Origin: Spirochaetota bacterium
GTDB lineage: Bacteria; Spirochaetota; UBA4802; UBA5550
Direction: 5' to 3'
DNA: 64,000 nucleotides
Assembly: GCA_025457915.1 (NCBI GenBank)
Contig: JALOTL010000002.1
Coordinates: 124,001-188,000, forward strand
Shown piece after piece: positions 23,891-31,605 of this stretch. Below the pieces are notes generated by a model. That model saw nothing but the letters and a program-made list of their open reading frames with translations. It had not been told where the DNA came from and did no database searches. The number at the start of each line of letters is the position of its first letter. The stretch's first letter is position 1. The translations under genes and the position numbers were made by a program.

Positions 23891-25210
23891 ATGTCTGGTG
23901 GTTTCAGGGGAGGAATCCATCCTCACGATAAAAAAAACGCCACCAATCATAAAGAGTTTTTAAATCTGCCCATACCGCAGAGGTGTTTCATCCCGCTGCA
24001 GCAGCACATCGGAGCGCCTGCAAAAGCCATCGTCAAGGCGGGGGATCATGTCGAAGAGGGTCAGCTGATCGGTTCTTCCGACGGATTCATCAGCGCCGAT
24101 GTTCATTCCTCCATACCGGGGAGGGTGATTGAAATCATCGATCATCTTACCATTTATTACAGGCAGCCTACGGTAGTAATCGAGGCCGAAGGTCAATTTT
24201 CGGCTTCGGCCATGCCGAGGGACCCTGATGACTGGGGCACGCTGTCCGGAAGTGAAATAATATCGCGGATAAAATCTTCCGGCATGGTCGGTCTGGGCGG
24301 GGCCGCATTCCCCACATCGGTCAAGCTGTCACCCCCGCCTGAAAAGAAAATCGATACCCTCCTTGTAAACGGAGCGGAATGCGAACCGTACCTTACGGTA
24401 GATGACGCACTGATGAGAAAATTTTCCCTGGAAATCATAGAGGGTACGAGGATCACGATGAGGGCCCTGGGCGTTAAGAAGGCGGTCATAGGTATCGAGG
24501 ACAACAAACAGGGCGCCATTAATGCCATGAGGAACGAGATCAGGAGCGCGAACCCACCTGAAGACATTACGGTAAAATCACTTAAAACACGCTATCCGCA
24601 GGGAGCTGAAAAACAGCTGATATACAGCATCCTGGGAAGAATTGTTCCTTCAAGGGGCCTTCCGATGGACATCGGCGTGGTGGTTCAGAACGTGGGCACC
24701 GTTTTCGCTATCAGGGAGGCCGTTGTTTTTAAAAAACCGTTGTTTGAAAGGTTTATCACCGTGGGGGGGGACCTCATAGGAAAACCCGGAAACTACAAGG
24801 TCAGGATAGGTTCAAGGATATCTGATATCATCGAGGAATGCGGCGGATTGAAGGGCGCCCCCGTAAAAATAGTGGTCGGGGGCCCGATGTGCGGCCTTAG
24901 CGTTCATTCAATGGACATACCCGTGGTCAAGGGAACTTCGGGCATACTGTTCCTGTCCGATAAGATCGCGAAGGGAGGTCCATATCTTCCCTGCATCAGG
25001 TGCGGGAAGTGCGTGAAGGCGTGCCCGATGGGGCTTCTGCCGTGCGAACTGGGCAACGCCGCGGAAAATGAAAGGTTCGATCTTTCCGGGGAACTCAATC
25101 CGTTTGACTGCATAATGTGCGGTTCATGTTCATACGTTTGTCCATCCCACAGGCCGCTGAGCCATTTCATAAAAGTTTCCCAGCAGAAGATAACAGGAAG
25201 GGCGGTTTGA
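23891..25210 (+). CDS. rnfC: Rnf complex subunit C (NADH-binding, iron-sulfur)
   Basis: Peripheral subunit of the Rnf complex that exchanges electrons with NAD at the cytoplasmic face. The N-terminal barrel starts GGIHPHDKKNAT. The NADH/FMN-binding region is seen in GLGGAAFPTSVKL and LLVNGAECEPYLTVDD. Two C-terminal 4Fe-4S motifs follow: CIRCGKCVKACP and CIMCGSCSYVCP. The length of 439 residues is normal. It is the first standard rnf gene and lies three bases before rnfD. The iron-sulfur motifs distinguish it from NqrA of the sodium-pumping NADH:quinone reductase. Confidence 0.97.
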   Translation: MSGGFRGGIHPHDKKNATNHKEFLNLPIPQRCFIPLQQHIGAPAKAIVKAGDHVEEGQLIGSSDGFISADVHSSIPGRVIEIIDHLTIYYRQPTVVIEAEGQFSASAMPRDPDDWGTLSGSEIISRIKSSGMVGLGGAAFPTSVKLSPPPEKKIDTLLVNGAECEPYLTVDDALMRKFSLEIIEGTRITMRALGVKKAVIGIEDNKQGAINAMRNEIRSANPPEDITVKSLKTRYPQGAEKQLIYSILGRIVPSRGLPMDIGVVVQNVGTVFAIREAVVFKKPLFERFITVGGDLIGKPGNYKVRIGSRISDIIEECGGLKGAPVKIVVGGPMCGLSVHSMDIPVVKGTSGILFLSDKIAKGGPYLPCIRCGKCVKACPMGLLPCELGNAAENERFDLSGELNPFDCIMCGSCSYVCPSHRPLSHFIKVSQQKITGRAV

Positions 25211-25213
25211 TGC

Positions 25214-26302
25214 ATGGATGAAAATAAGAAAAATATTTTTGTGTCAAGCGCGCCTCACATAAGGACCGGTGAATCCGTCAGGACCATGATGTGGACCGTG
25301 GTGCTGGCGCTCGTGCCTTCAACCGGTTACTCGATTTACCTTTTCGGAATTAATCCCGTCATAATTATCGCATCCAGCATTGCCGCGGCGGCTGCAGCAG
25401 AGGCGGTTTACCAGCTTATCATGAAGAAGCCGGTTTCCATCACCGACGGTTCGGCCGTGCTGGCCGGCTTCCTGGTCGCGCTGAATGTACCGCCTGAATC
25501 TCCCGTATGGATGCCGGTGATCGGGTCTTTTTTCGCGATAATAATCGTCAAGCAGTTGTTCGGCGGGCTGGGCTTCAATATCTTCAACCCCGCACTTTCG
25601 GCCAGGGCGTTTCTCATGGCTTCATGGCCCATGCATATGACCACTAAATGGCATAAATTCATGGGCCTGAACGTAATATCGCCTGAACTTGAAAACAGGT
25701 TCGACCTTCCACCGGCGGTCTTTGATGCCATTACCCAGGCCACTCCCCTTACAGTATTGAAGGAAGCGCCGAAAATACTCCAGGAGTATAATATAGATCT
25801 CAACCGGATATACGATGTTGTTTTTTCCGGCGACATGCTCAAGGCGCTGTTTATCGGCAACAGGGGCGGGTGCATAGGCGAAATATCGGCAATGCTTCTT
25901 CTCCTGGGGGGAGTTTTCCTTCTGGCAAGGAAGGTGATCACCTGGCACATACCTGTTTCGTGCATTTTCACTGTAGGAATTTTCGCATATATTTATTACA
26001 GCATCCTGGGTTATCCTGATCCCGCCATGGGTTCCATATTTCATGTTCTGACCGGGGGTCTGATACTTGGAGCCTTTTTCATGGCCACGGATCCGGTAAC
26101 ATCGCCGGTATCCGGAAAGGGCATGATAATTTTCGGGGCGGGCTGCGGAGCCCTGATCTTCATCATCAGGGTCTGGGGAGGGTTCCCCGAGGGAGTTTGC
26201 TACGGGATTCTGCTGATGAACGCGGTTACCCCCTTGATTGACAGGTACACCAAGCCGAAGGTATTCGGGAAGAAGTCATCAACAAAAGAGAAGAAGGGGT
26301 AG
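25214..26302 (+). CDS. rnfD: Rnf complex subunit D (flavinylated membrane subunit)
   Basis: Integral membrane subunit related to NqrB, carrying covalent FMN and probably part of the ion path. It shows several membrane helices, the SAPHIRTGESVRTMMW N-terminus, DGSAVLAGFLVALNVPP, GGLGFNIFNPALSARAF, and the flavinylation-type threonine in ITQATPLTVLKEA at about residue 180. MATDPVTSPVSGKGM near the C-terminus is family-typical. The 362 residues fit. Only a few bases separate it from rnfC and rnfG. Confidence 0.96.
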   Translation: MDENKKNIFVSSAPHIRTGESVRTMMWTVVLALVPSTGYSIYLFGINPVIIIASSIAAAAAAEAVYQLIMKKPVSITDGSAVLAGFLVALNVPPESPVWMPVIGSFFAIIIVKQLFGGLGFNIFNPALSARAFLMASWPMHMTTKWHKFMGLNVISPELENRFDLPPAVFDAITQATPLTVLKEAPKILQEYNIDLNRIYDVVFSGDMLKALFIGNRGGCIGEISAMLLLLGGVFLLARKVITWHIPVSCIFTVGIFAYIYYSILGYPDPAMGSIFHVLTGGLILGAFFMATDPVTSPVSGKGMIIFGAGCGALIFIIRVWGGFPEGVCYGILLMNAVTPLIDRYTKPKVFGKKSSTKEKKG

Positions 26303-26308
26303 TCTGAT

Positions 26309-26992
26309 TTGTTTAACAGCATAATCAAACCGTCGCTGGTGCTATTATTGGTGGCCTTTGCCGCTTCCTTTTCCCTTTCGCACATACAGAAGATTACATA
26401 TCCAAATATAATAAAAATGGAAAAGGAGAAACAGGATCTGGCCCTGAAGCTTGTCCTGCCCGGATACAGAATAACAGGTTCGAAAAAAGCAAAAGTTGAA
26501 GGAAAGGAATTCGAATACTGGACGGCGGAGAAGGAGGAAGGCGGGACCGCGGGATACGCATTCATGGTTGCAGGAAACGGATACAGCGGACCGGTCGAAT
26601 CCATTGTCGGGATCGACGACAGGGGGACGATACTGGGCATGTCGATTCTGAAGCAATCCGAGACGCCCGGCCTCGGCGCAAGGTGCGTTGAAGTTTCTTC
26701 AAAGGAAACTTTATTTGATAAATTGCTAGAGAAAACGGCGAGGAATGAAATATACATGCCCTGGTTCCAGAAGCAATTTTCAGGTCTGAACTCGGGAGAG
26801 AAGATCAGGATTTTAAAAAAGGGGGAGTGGAACGAGGGGTTGATGGAATCCCTTCGGAAGGAAAATGCGGTTCTGGCTATTACCGGCGCTACCGTAACCT
26901 CCGTCACCGTAACTGAAAGCATAAAAAACGGGCACGAGCTCCTTAAAAAGGCCCTTGCATCGGGTGCTGAAAAAAAGGAGGCCGGGAAATGA
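26309..26992 (+). CDS. rnfG: Rnf complex subunit G (covalent FMN protein)
   Basis: Membrane-anchored subunit with covalent FMN on the outer face. It has one N-terminal membrane segment (about residues 8-27) and then the FMN-binding domain. Motifs include GYSGPVESIVGIDDRGTI, KQSETPGLGARC, and the flavinylation site ITGATVTSVTVTESI, where FMN is attached to a Thr by phosphoester. The start is TTG 26309, six bases after rnfD. Its end overlaps rnfE by four bases (ATGA). Confidence 0.96.
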   Translation: MFNSIIKPSLVLLLVAFAASFSLSHIQKITYPNIIKMEKEKQDLALKLVLPGYRITGSKKAKVEGKEFEYWTAEKEEGGTAGYAFMVAGNGYSGPVESIVGIDDRGTILGMSILKQSETPGLGARCVEVSSKETLFDKLLEKTARNEIYMPWFQKQFSGLNSGEKIRILKKGEWNEGLMESLRKENAVLAITGATVTSVTVTESIKNGHELLKKALASGAEKKEAGK

Positions 26993-27576
26993 ATTACTGG
27001 AATGAATTTACGAAAGGCATCTGGAAGAAAAACCCGATCTTGATAATAGGAATCGGGATGTGCCCCACTCTTGCCGTTTCGACCTCGGTGTCGAACGCCC
27101 TCTGGATGACCCTGGCTGCGACATTCGTGCTCGTTTGTTCGAATATCCTGGTATCGCTGGCAAGGGGAATCACTCCGTCGCATATAAGGATCCCCGTCTT
27201 CATAATAATCATCGCGGCTTTCGTCACCATCGTCGAGCTTGTGCTGAAGGCGTACCAGGAGGCCGTGTATGACGCCCTCGGCATTTTCATACCCCTTATC
27301 GTGGTCAACTGCATAATTCTCGGCAGGGCGGAAGAATATGCGTCTAAAAACAACGTGGTCGCATCGACCCTGGACGGTCTGGGGATGGGGCTTGGTTTCG
27401 GATTCACCCTGACAGTGCTGGCTTTTTTCAGGGAGATACTGGGCGCGAACAAGCTTTTCGGTTATACGCTGATTCCCGGGATGGAGCCATCTTCGGCCAT
27501 GATTCTAGCTCCGGGGGCCTTTTTCACTCTCGCGATCATGCTCGGAATGATGAACTGGATCAATTCAAGAAAGTGA
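26989..27576 (+). CDS. rnfE: Rnf complex subunit E (membrane)
   Basis: Integral membrane subunit homologous to NqrD and to RnfA. It starts [18 protein letters not shown], has [18 protein letters not shown] with the conserved cysteine, and [22 protein letters not shown] with the second. These cysteines are thought to hold the membrane iron centre shared between RnfA and RnfE. About six helices, 195 residues. Overlaps rnfG by four bases. Confidence 0.97.
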   Translation: MNYWNEFTKGIWKKNPILIIGIGMCPTLAVSTSVSNALWMTLAATFVLVCSNILVSLARGITPSHIRIPVFIIIIAAFVTIVELVLKAYQEAVYDALGIFIPLIVVNCIILGRAEEYASKNNVVASTLDGLGMGLGFGFTLTVLAFFREILGANKLFGYTLIPGMEPSSAMILAPGAFFTLAIMLGMMNWINSRK

Positions 27577-27583
27577 GGGCGGA

Positions 27584-28183
27584 ATGGAAATAAAGGTTTT
27601 ATTCACGATACTTCTCACGACCATACTGATAAACAATTACGTGCTCTCGCAGATCCTGGGGCTCTGCCCGTTTCTCGGCGTTTCAAAAAAACTCGATTCC
27701 GCAATCGGCATGGGACTAGCGGTCATTTTCGTAATGACCCTGGCGTCGTTCATCACGTTTATTATTTATAAATACGTGCTCATCCCGTTTAATATCGAGT
27801 ACCTGAGGACCATAACATTCATACTCGTAATCGCCGCGCTCGTCCAGCTTGTCGAGATGATGATCGAAAAATTCTCCCCGGCCCTGTATAACGCGCTCGG
27901 CATTTTCCTTCCGCTGATTACGACAAACTGCGCCGTTCTGGGCGTTGCAGTGCTTAACATAAATTCAGGGTTTGTAACCGCGGACCTTGGAATTTTAAAA
28001 TCCGTTGTCCAGGGATTCGGAGGGGGGGTGGGCTTCACGCTGGCCCTCCTGTTGATGGCCGGCATCAGGGAAAGGCTCGAACTGGCCCCGATACACAAGA
28101 ACCTTATCGGCCTGCCGATCACATTCATCACGGCAGGATTGATGGCGCTTGCATTCCTGGGTTTTTCAGGAATGAAGATTTAA
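27584..28183 (+). CDS. rnfA: Rnf complex subunit A (membrane)
   Basis: Integral membrane subunit homologous to NqrE, in inverted topology relative to RnfE. Hallmarks are [45 protein letters not shown], and [21 protein letters not shown]. 199 residues with six predicted helices. It is the last rnf gene: the next gene, 13 bases on, is thyX rather than rnfB, which usually precedes or follows in rnf operons. Confidence 0.97.
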   Translation: MEIKVLFTILLTTILINNYVLSQILGLCPFLGVSKKLDSAIGMGLAVIFVMTLASFITFIIYKYVLIPFNIEYLRTITFILVIAALVQLVEMMIEKFSPALYNALGIFLPLITTNCAVLGVAVLNINSGFVTADLGILKSVVQGFGGGVGFTLALLLMAGIRERLELAPIHKNLIGLPITFITAGLMALAFLGFSGMKI

Positions 28184-28196
28184 AGGAAACGGATCA

Positions 28197-28835
28197 ATGG
28201 AATACTCCAGGCCGATTGTAAAACTTCTCGCAGTCACGCCCTTTTCCGAAAAACTGGTGGAGGAGGCCGGAAGGACATGCTATCTTTCGCTGGACAGGAT
28301 AACGGGGGAAAGTGAAAGGAATTTCGTCAGGAGATGCATAAAGAACGGACATCATTCAATCCTCGAGCACGCCTCCGCGACCTTCAGGATCCTCGGCGCA
28401 TCCAGGGCCTTCACGCATCAGCTCGTGAGGCACAGGCTGGCCAGTTTTTCCCAGCAGTCCCAGAGGTACGTGGATGAAAAGGAATTCAACTACATCATAC
28501 CGGACGATATACTGGCAAACGCCGATGCGGCGGCCATATACAGGGAGTTCATGGAGAAATCAAGGGAAACGTACATGAAGCTGAGGTCGCTCGGGATGAG
28601 AAAGGAGGACTCAAGGTTCGTGCTTCCCAACGCCCTTGAAAGCCAGATCGTCTTTTCCGCGAATTTCAGGGAATTCCGGACCATCTTCAATCTCCGGCTC
28701 GACAGGAGCGCCCAGTGGGAAATCAGAAGGGTCTGCATGGAGATGCTCAGGGTTTTACAGAAGGAGGCCCCGGCCGTATTCGGGGATTATGAAATAAACG
28801 AGGAGGACTGCACCGCGAGGTCGGTTTTAATCTGA
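28197..28835 (+). CDS. thyX: Flavin-dependent thymidylate synthase
   Basis: Makes dTMP from dUMP with methylene-THF and reduced FAD. The ThyX signature RHRLASFSQQSQRY is present, with GHHSILEHASATFRI before it and EDSRFVLPNALESQ and NLRLDRSAQWEIR after it. The 212 residues are typical. It appears to end the rnf operon, with 13 bases after rnfA and a terminator behind it. No classical ThyA is seen in this window. Confidence 0.97.
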   Translation: MEYSRPIVKLLAVTPFSEKLVEEAGRTCYLSLDRITGESERNFVRRCIKNGHHSILEHASATFRILGASRAFTHQLVRHRLASFSQQSQRYVDEKEFNYIIPDDILANADAAAIYREFMEKSRETYMKLRSLGMRKEDSRFVLPNALESQIVFSANFREFRTIFNLRLDRSAQWEIRRVCMEMLRVLQKEAPAVFGDYEINEEDCTARSVLI

Positions 28836-28856
28836 TAATACTAAATGCTCAAATAG

Positions 28857-28886
28857 AAAAAGCCTCCGCGTCGCGGGGGCTTTTTT
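28857..28886 (+). terminator. Terminator of the rnf-thyX operon
   Basis: Nine-base stem AGCCTCCGC / GCGGGGGCT (28861-28869, 28873-28881) with one G-T pair and a 3-base loop. It is flanked by A's and followed by six T's, and may also serve the convergent cheX gene. Confidence 0.88.
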
Positions 28887-28907
28887 GTATTCTGCGGAAA
28901 CCGGGCT

Positions 28908-29372
28908 TTACTTGAGCGCAATGTTCATTTCGAGCTGGCCCATGGGGCTGTAAAGGTTGATGCCCAGGGTCGTCTGCTTTATCATCGTGATCGTGAAATC
29001 TTTTCCCTCGACAACGGTCGGAGTGGTAATGTCGATTTTTTTGCCTGTTGACGCGAACAGGTTGAGAGCGTTGCCGGTGATCATGTTTGCCAGCTCGCCG
29101 ATGATGTCCTTGTATTCGGAATAAATCTGTTCCTTGCTGAGGTTGGGCACCAGCGCCTGGCAGACCTTTTCAACCATATTGAAGCCCATGCTGTAAACGA
29201 CTTCGCCCGTGACGCCGCCCGTTATTCCTATGATTATCGCCACGTCCATTGACGGGATGGGGCTTTCCTTGATGACCAGCTTGCCCCTTCTCAGATCAAC
29301 GTTGAGGACGGATTTAAAAACCGCTGAAGCTGCTTCCAGGAAAGGGTTTACGAATTCTGCATTAATATTGAC
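28908..29372 (-). CDS. cheX: CheX-type chemotaxis phosphatase
   Basis: A 154-residue protein of the CheC/CheX/FliY family. It would dephosphorylate CheY-P and so reset flagellar switching. The catalytic helix motif is seen in DIIGELANMITGNALN, where Glu and Asn are the catalytic pair. IIIGITGGVTGEVVYSM forms the preceding strands. The single helix motif fits CheX rather than the doubled CheC. I start it at ATG 29372 because GGGGGA ends five bases before it; longer starts at 29378 or 29399 lack a spaced site. It stands alone, away from other chemotaxis genes. Confidence 0.88.
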   Translation of the reverse strand, partial: VNINAEFVNPFLEAASAVFKSVLNVDLRRGKLVIKESPIPSMDVAIIIGITGGVTGEVVYSMGFNMVEKVCQALVPNLSKEQIYSEYKDIIGELANMITGNALNLFASTGKKIDITTPTVVEGKDFTITMIKQTTLGINLYSPMGQLEMNIALK

Positions 29373-29619
29373 CATCTGCATCCCCCAAATAATAATCAAA
29401 GAGAAGGACCCAAGCGGTTATTGCTGATTTAAGTGCCCGGGCTGTCGTTAGTGGACCGTTCAATCCCGGGTTTTTCGATAATCGCTCCCAAGGGAACATC
29501 CGAATCCTGATTTTACACGGCTTCCGGAGCCAAAAACGAGTTTTTCCCAGTCTGAAGCCGGGGAAATCCGGAAAGCCTTTGCTTTAACTGGATATTTATA
29601 CAATACATTGCGGTTTAGA

Positions 29620-30759
29620 TCAATCAGTTTTTAGATTTTTTATTATTTTTGATTCGCTCTGGATCTTCATCATCAGGGCGTCCGCCATCGTCCTGAAAGA
29701 CTCATATTCCATGTACTTTGACAGGGAATCAATCTCGTTCTGCGGGACCGGGCCCTTCGAGATGTTTTTCTGGATCGGCGTATATATATAGAGCCCGGAC
29801 ATCGATTCAATGACCCTCGAGGTGCTGTTTGTTTCAAGCGAGAGGCAGTCTTCGTAAAAAATCTTCGAGTTGTTTATCGCATCGATCGGCTGTCCCCCGG
29901 GTTTCCCTTCTTTTACAACCTCGCCGATGGTGAAAACACTGGACGCGCCCACGGTCCCCCTCAGCAGGGCGGACGCCTCCGCGAAACTGCCGCCTTTAAG
30001 TGAAATCGCGTTTATCCCGCTGATGATGACCCTCCTGGACTGGTCGAATTTTTTGTCCTCAAGTTTTTTTCTTATCCTCTCCCTGTCCGTCCTCGGGTCC
30101 TTGATTTCACTTTTATTTTTCGCCATCTCCCTGGAAACCTCGTCGTCGCTGACGGCGATTTCACCGGAGAGCCGTTTTCTCAGGTCCGCGTTGCTGATAT
30201 ATGCGTACTGGATCTGTACCCTGGATGACCTGCTCGCTGATTCCTGCCTGACGTCTTCGTGCGATACGGCTATCCCCATTTTCAGGAACCCCAGGAACGT
30301 CTCCTTGATGATGTCGTTCTGCATCAGCCTGTAAAGCTCGGTGATGCTCAGGTGGTTCCTCTCGAGCAGTATCTGGAACCTTTCCCTGTCGAATTTTCCC
30401 GTATTGGGATCGATGAGGCCGGGTATGTTTTTTATGCTCTGGGATATCCTGTCGTCGGACGCGGAAAAACCGGATTTCCTGGCTTTCTGTAGGAGCAGGA
30501 CCTCATAGATATAGTTGTTCAGTATGAGGTCGTCCATTTTTTCCGATTTGACGTCCCTGAACCTGCTGTCCCTGTACCTGTTGTAGTCGAACCTGTGGAT
30601 TTTTTCCCCGTTTACCACGGCAATGGTGTACGGGTCGGTCTTGTAGCCGAAGAACTGCAGTACGTCTGTTCCTATGAAGAACAGGGTCAACAGCACTGAT
30701 ATGAACACGACCCCGGCGTAGGCCGCTATTTTTTTCAGGGTTATCTCGTTTTTTTTCAT
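29620..30759 (-). CDS. Membrane-anchored SurA/PpiD-like chaperone without a recognisable PPIase domain
   Basis: A 379-residue protein with one N-terminal membrane anchor (about residues 10-30), then a SurA_N-type helical chaperone domain at about 40-170: YTIAVVNGEKIHRFDYNRYRD, FDRERFQILLERNHLSITEL and QNDIIKETFLG. The remainder has helical linkers and a degraded segment where a parvulin domain would be expected. I could not see the parvulin active-site histidines. The family assists folding of exported and outer-membrane proteins. It lies 24 bases downstream of the small Trm112-type gene. Confidence 0.72.
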   Translation of the reverse strand: MKKNEITLKKIAAYAGVVFISVLLTLFFIGTDVLQFFGYKTDPYTIAVVNGEKIHRFDYNRYRDSRFRDVKSEKMDDLILNNYIYEVLLLQKARKSGFSASDDRISQSIKNIPGLIDPNTGKFDRERFQILLERNHLSITELYRLMQNDIIKETFLGFLKMGIAVSHEDVRQESASRSSRVQIQYAYISNADLRKRLSGEIAVSDDEVSREMAKNKSEIKDPRTDRERIRKKLEDKKFDQSRRVIISGINAISLKGGSFAEASALLRGTVGASSVFTIGEVVKEGKPGGQPIDAINNSKIFYEDCLSLETNSTSRVIESMSGLYIYTPIQKNISKGPVPQNEIDSLSKYMEYESFRTMADALMMKIQSESKIIKNLKTD

Positions 30760-30783
30760 CGATGAATGTCTCCAGGATGTTTG

Positions 30784-30960
30784 TTATCGTTTTTTATCCG
30801 GCGTTTCAGCTTCGTCCACGAGCATAACGGGGATGCCTTCCTTTACGGGGTATTTCCTCCCGCACTCCAGGCAGACGATTTTTTCGTTTTTCATGTCGTA
30901 TTCGACGTCCCCCCTGCATGCCGGGCAGGCCAGGATTTCCAGTAGTTTCGTATCGATCAT
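30784..30960 (-). CDS. Trm112/YcaR-family zinc-ribbon protein
   Basis: A short gene of 58 codons. The translation starts MIDTKLLEILACPACRGDV and continues with IVCLECGRKYPVKEGIPVML, the classic Trm112 layout: a CPAC knuckle, a CLEC knuckle, then YPVxxGIPVML. Members bind zinc and activate methyltransferases or act as accessory factors. ATG at 30958-30960, TAA at 30784-30786. It leads into the SurA/PpiD-like gene on the same strand. Confidence 0.9.
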   Translation of the reverse strand: MIDTKLLEILACPACRGDVEYDMKNEKIVCLECGRKYPVKEGIPVMLVDEAETPDKKR

Positions 30961-31293
30961 GCTGAACCTCTGAAGTTAAGGGTATTTAAATAAACAAGAT
31001 CACAGAGAGTCGAAGATATCAATAATTGCAAGATAAAATTTGAGCGGCTTCCAAAAACAGCGCCCTTCAGGGCAGGTTATGCGATGAACCTTTTTTATGA
31101 ATTTTATCATTCAAAATTCCGGTTTTCAAAGGCGGGTAAATGGATCAAAGCCTGTGGTTTCGGCGGACTGCATGGAACGGGATTCATTAAAAGGATTGTT
31201 TATGGATTTATTTTCGACGCGTGCGCGCGGCTTTACCCGCGGGCGCAGGACCGGAAACCGCGGGATTTGAGGAAAGAAGGGGAAGCCGCCATT
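30961..31293. other. Gene-poor stretch between two small zinc-ribbon genes
   Basis: About 330 bases. A plus-strand open frame crosses the region, but its second half is only the antisense of the zinc-ribbon gene at 31294-31473 and it has no ribosome site. A hairpin GGGAAGCCG / CGGCTTCCC (31280-31288, 31299-31307) overlaps the end of the minus-strand gene and may terminate it. Nothing else is supported. Confidence 0.45.
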
Positions 31294-31473
31294 TCAAACG
31301 GCTTCCCTGATTTTTTCATTGATGGGGCTCATCCAGTCGCAGCTGGAGCACTTGTACTCGCTGTAATGGATCGCTCCGAAATGGTCCTTCTCGACCCTTG
31401 CCAGGACGAGCGACTGGCAGGCCGGGCACCTTTTCGCTATGAGTTCGTACTCGTCCTTGATTTTATTGCTCAT
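31294..31473 (-). CDS. Small zinc-ribbon protein
   Basis: A 59-residue protein with two zinc knuckles, RCPACQSL and KCSSCDWM, about 25 residues apart. It begins MSNKIKDEYELIAK. ATG 31473 is preferred over the open frame from 31521 because a perfect GGAGGAG site lies just upstream. It may be a nucleic-acid or protein-binding module. No partner can be named. Confidence 0.75.
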   Translation of the reverse strand: MSNKIKDEYELIAKRCPACQSLVLARVEKDHFGAIHYSEYKCSSCDWMSPINEKIREAV

Positions 31474-31605
31474 AATCTCCTCCAAGACATCATGAGAGTG
31501 AAAGTCATCCATGCTTAACATGTCGACGATTGTGTCAAGAAAAATAATGAAAATTTTTTATGTCGCCAGGGGGGAAGGGATGGAATGATCCGGTTTTAAA
31601 ACGGT

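Noticed and set aside
31084-31518. Plus-strand frame of 144 codons over the small zinc-ribbon gene
   Set aside because: Second half is antisense to the zinc-ribbon gene; no ribosome site or family.
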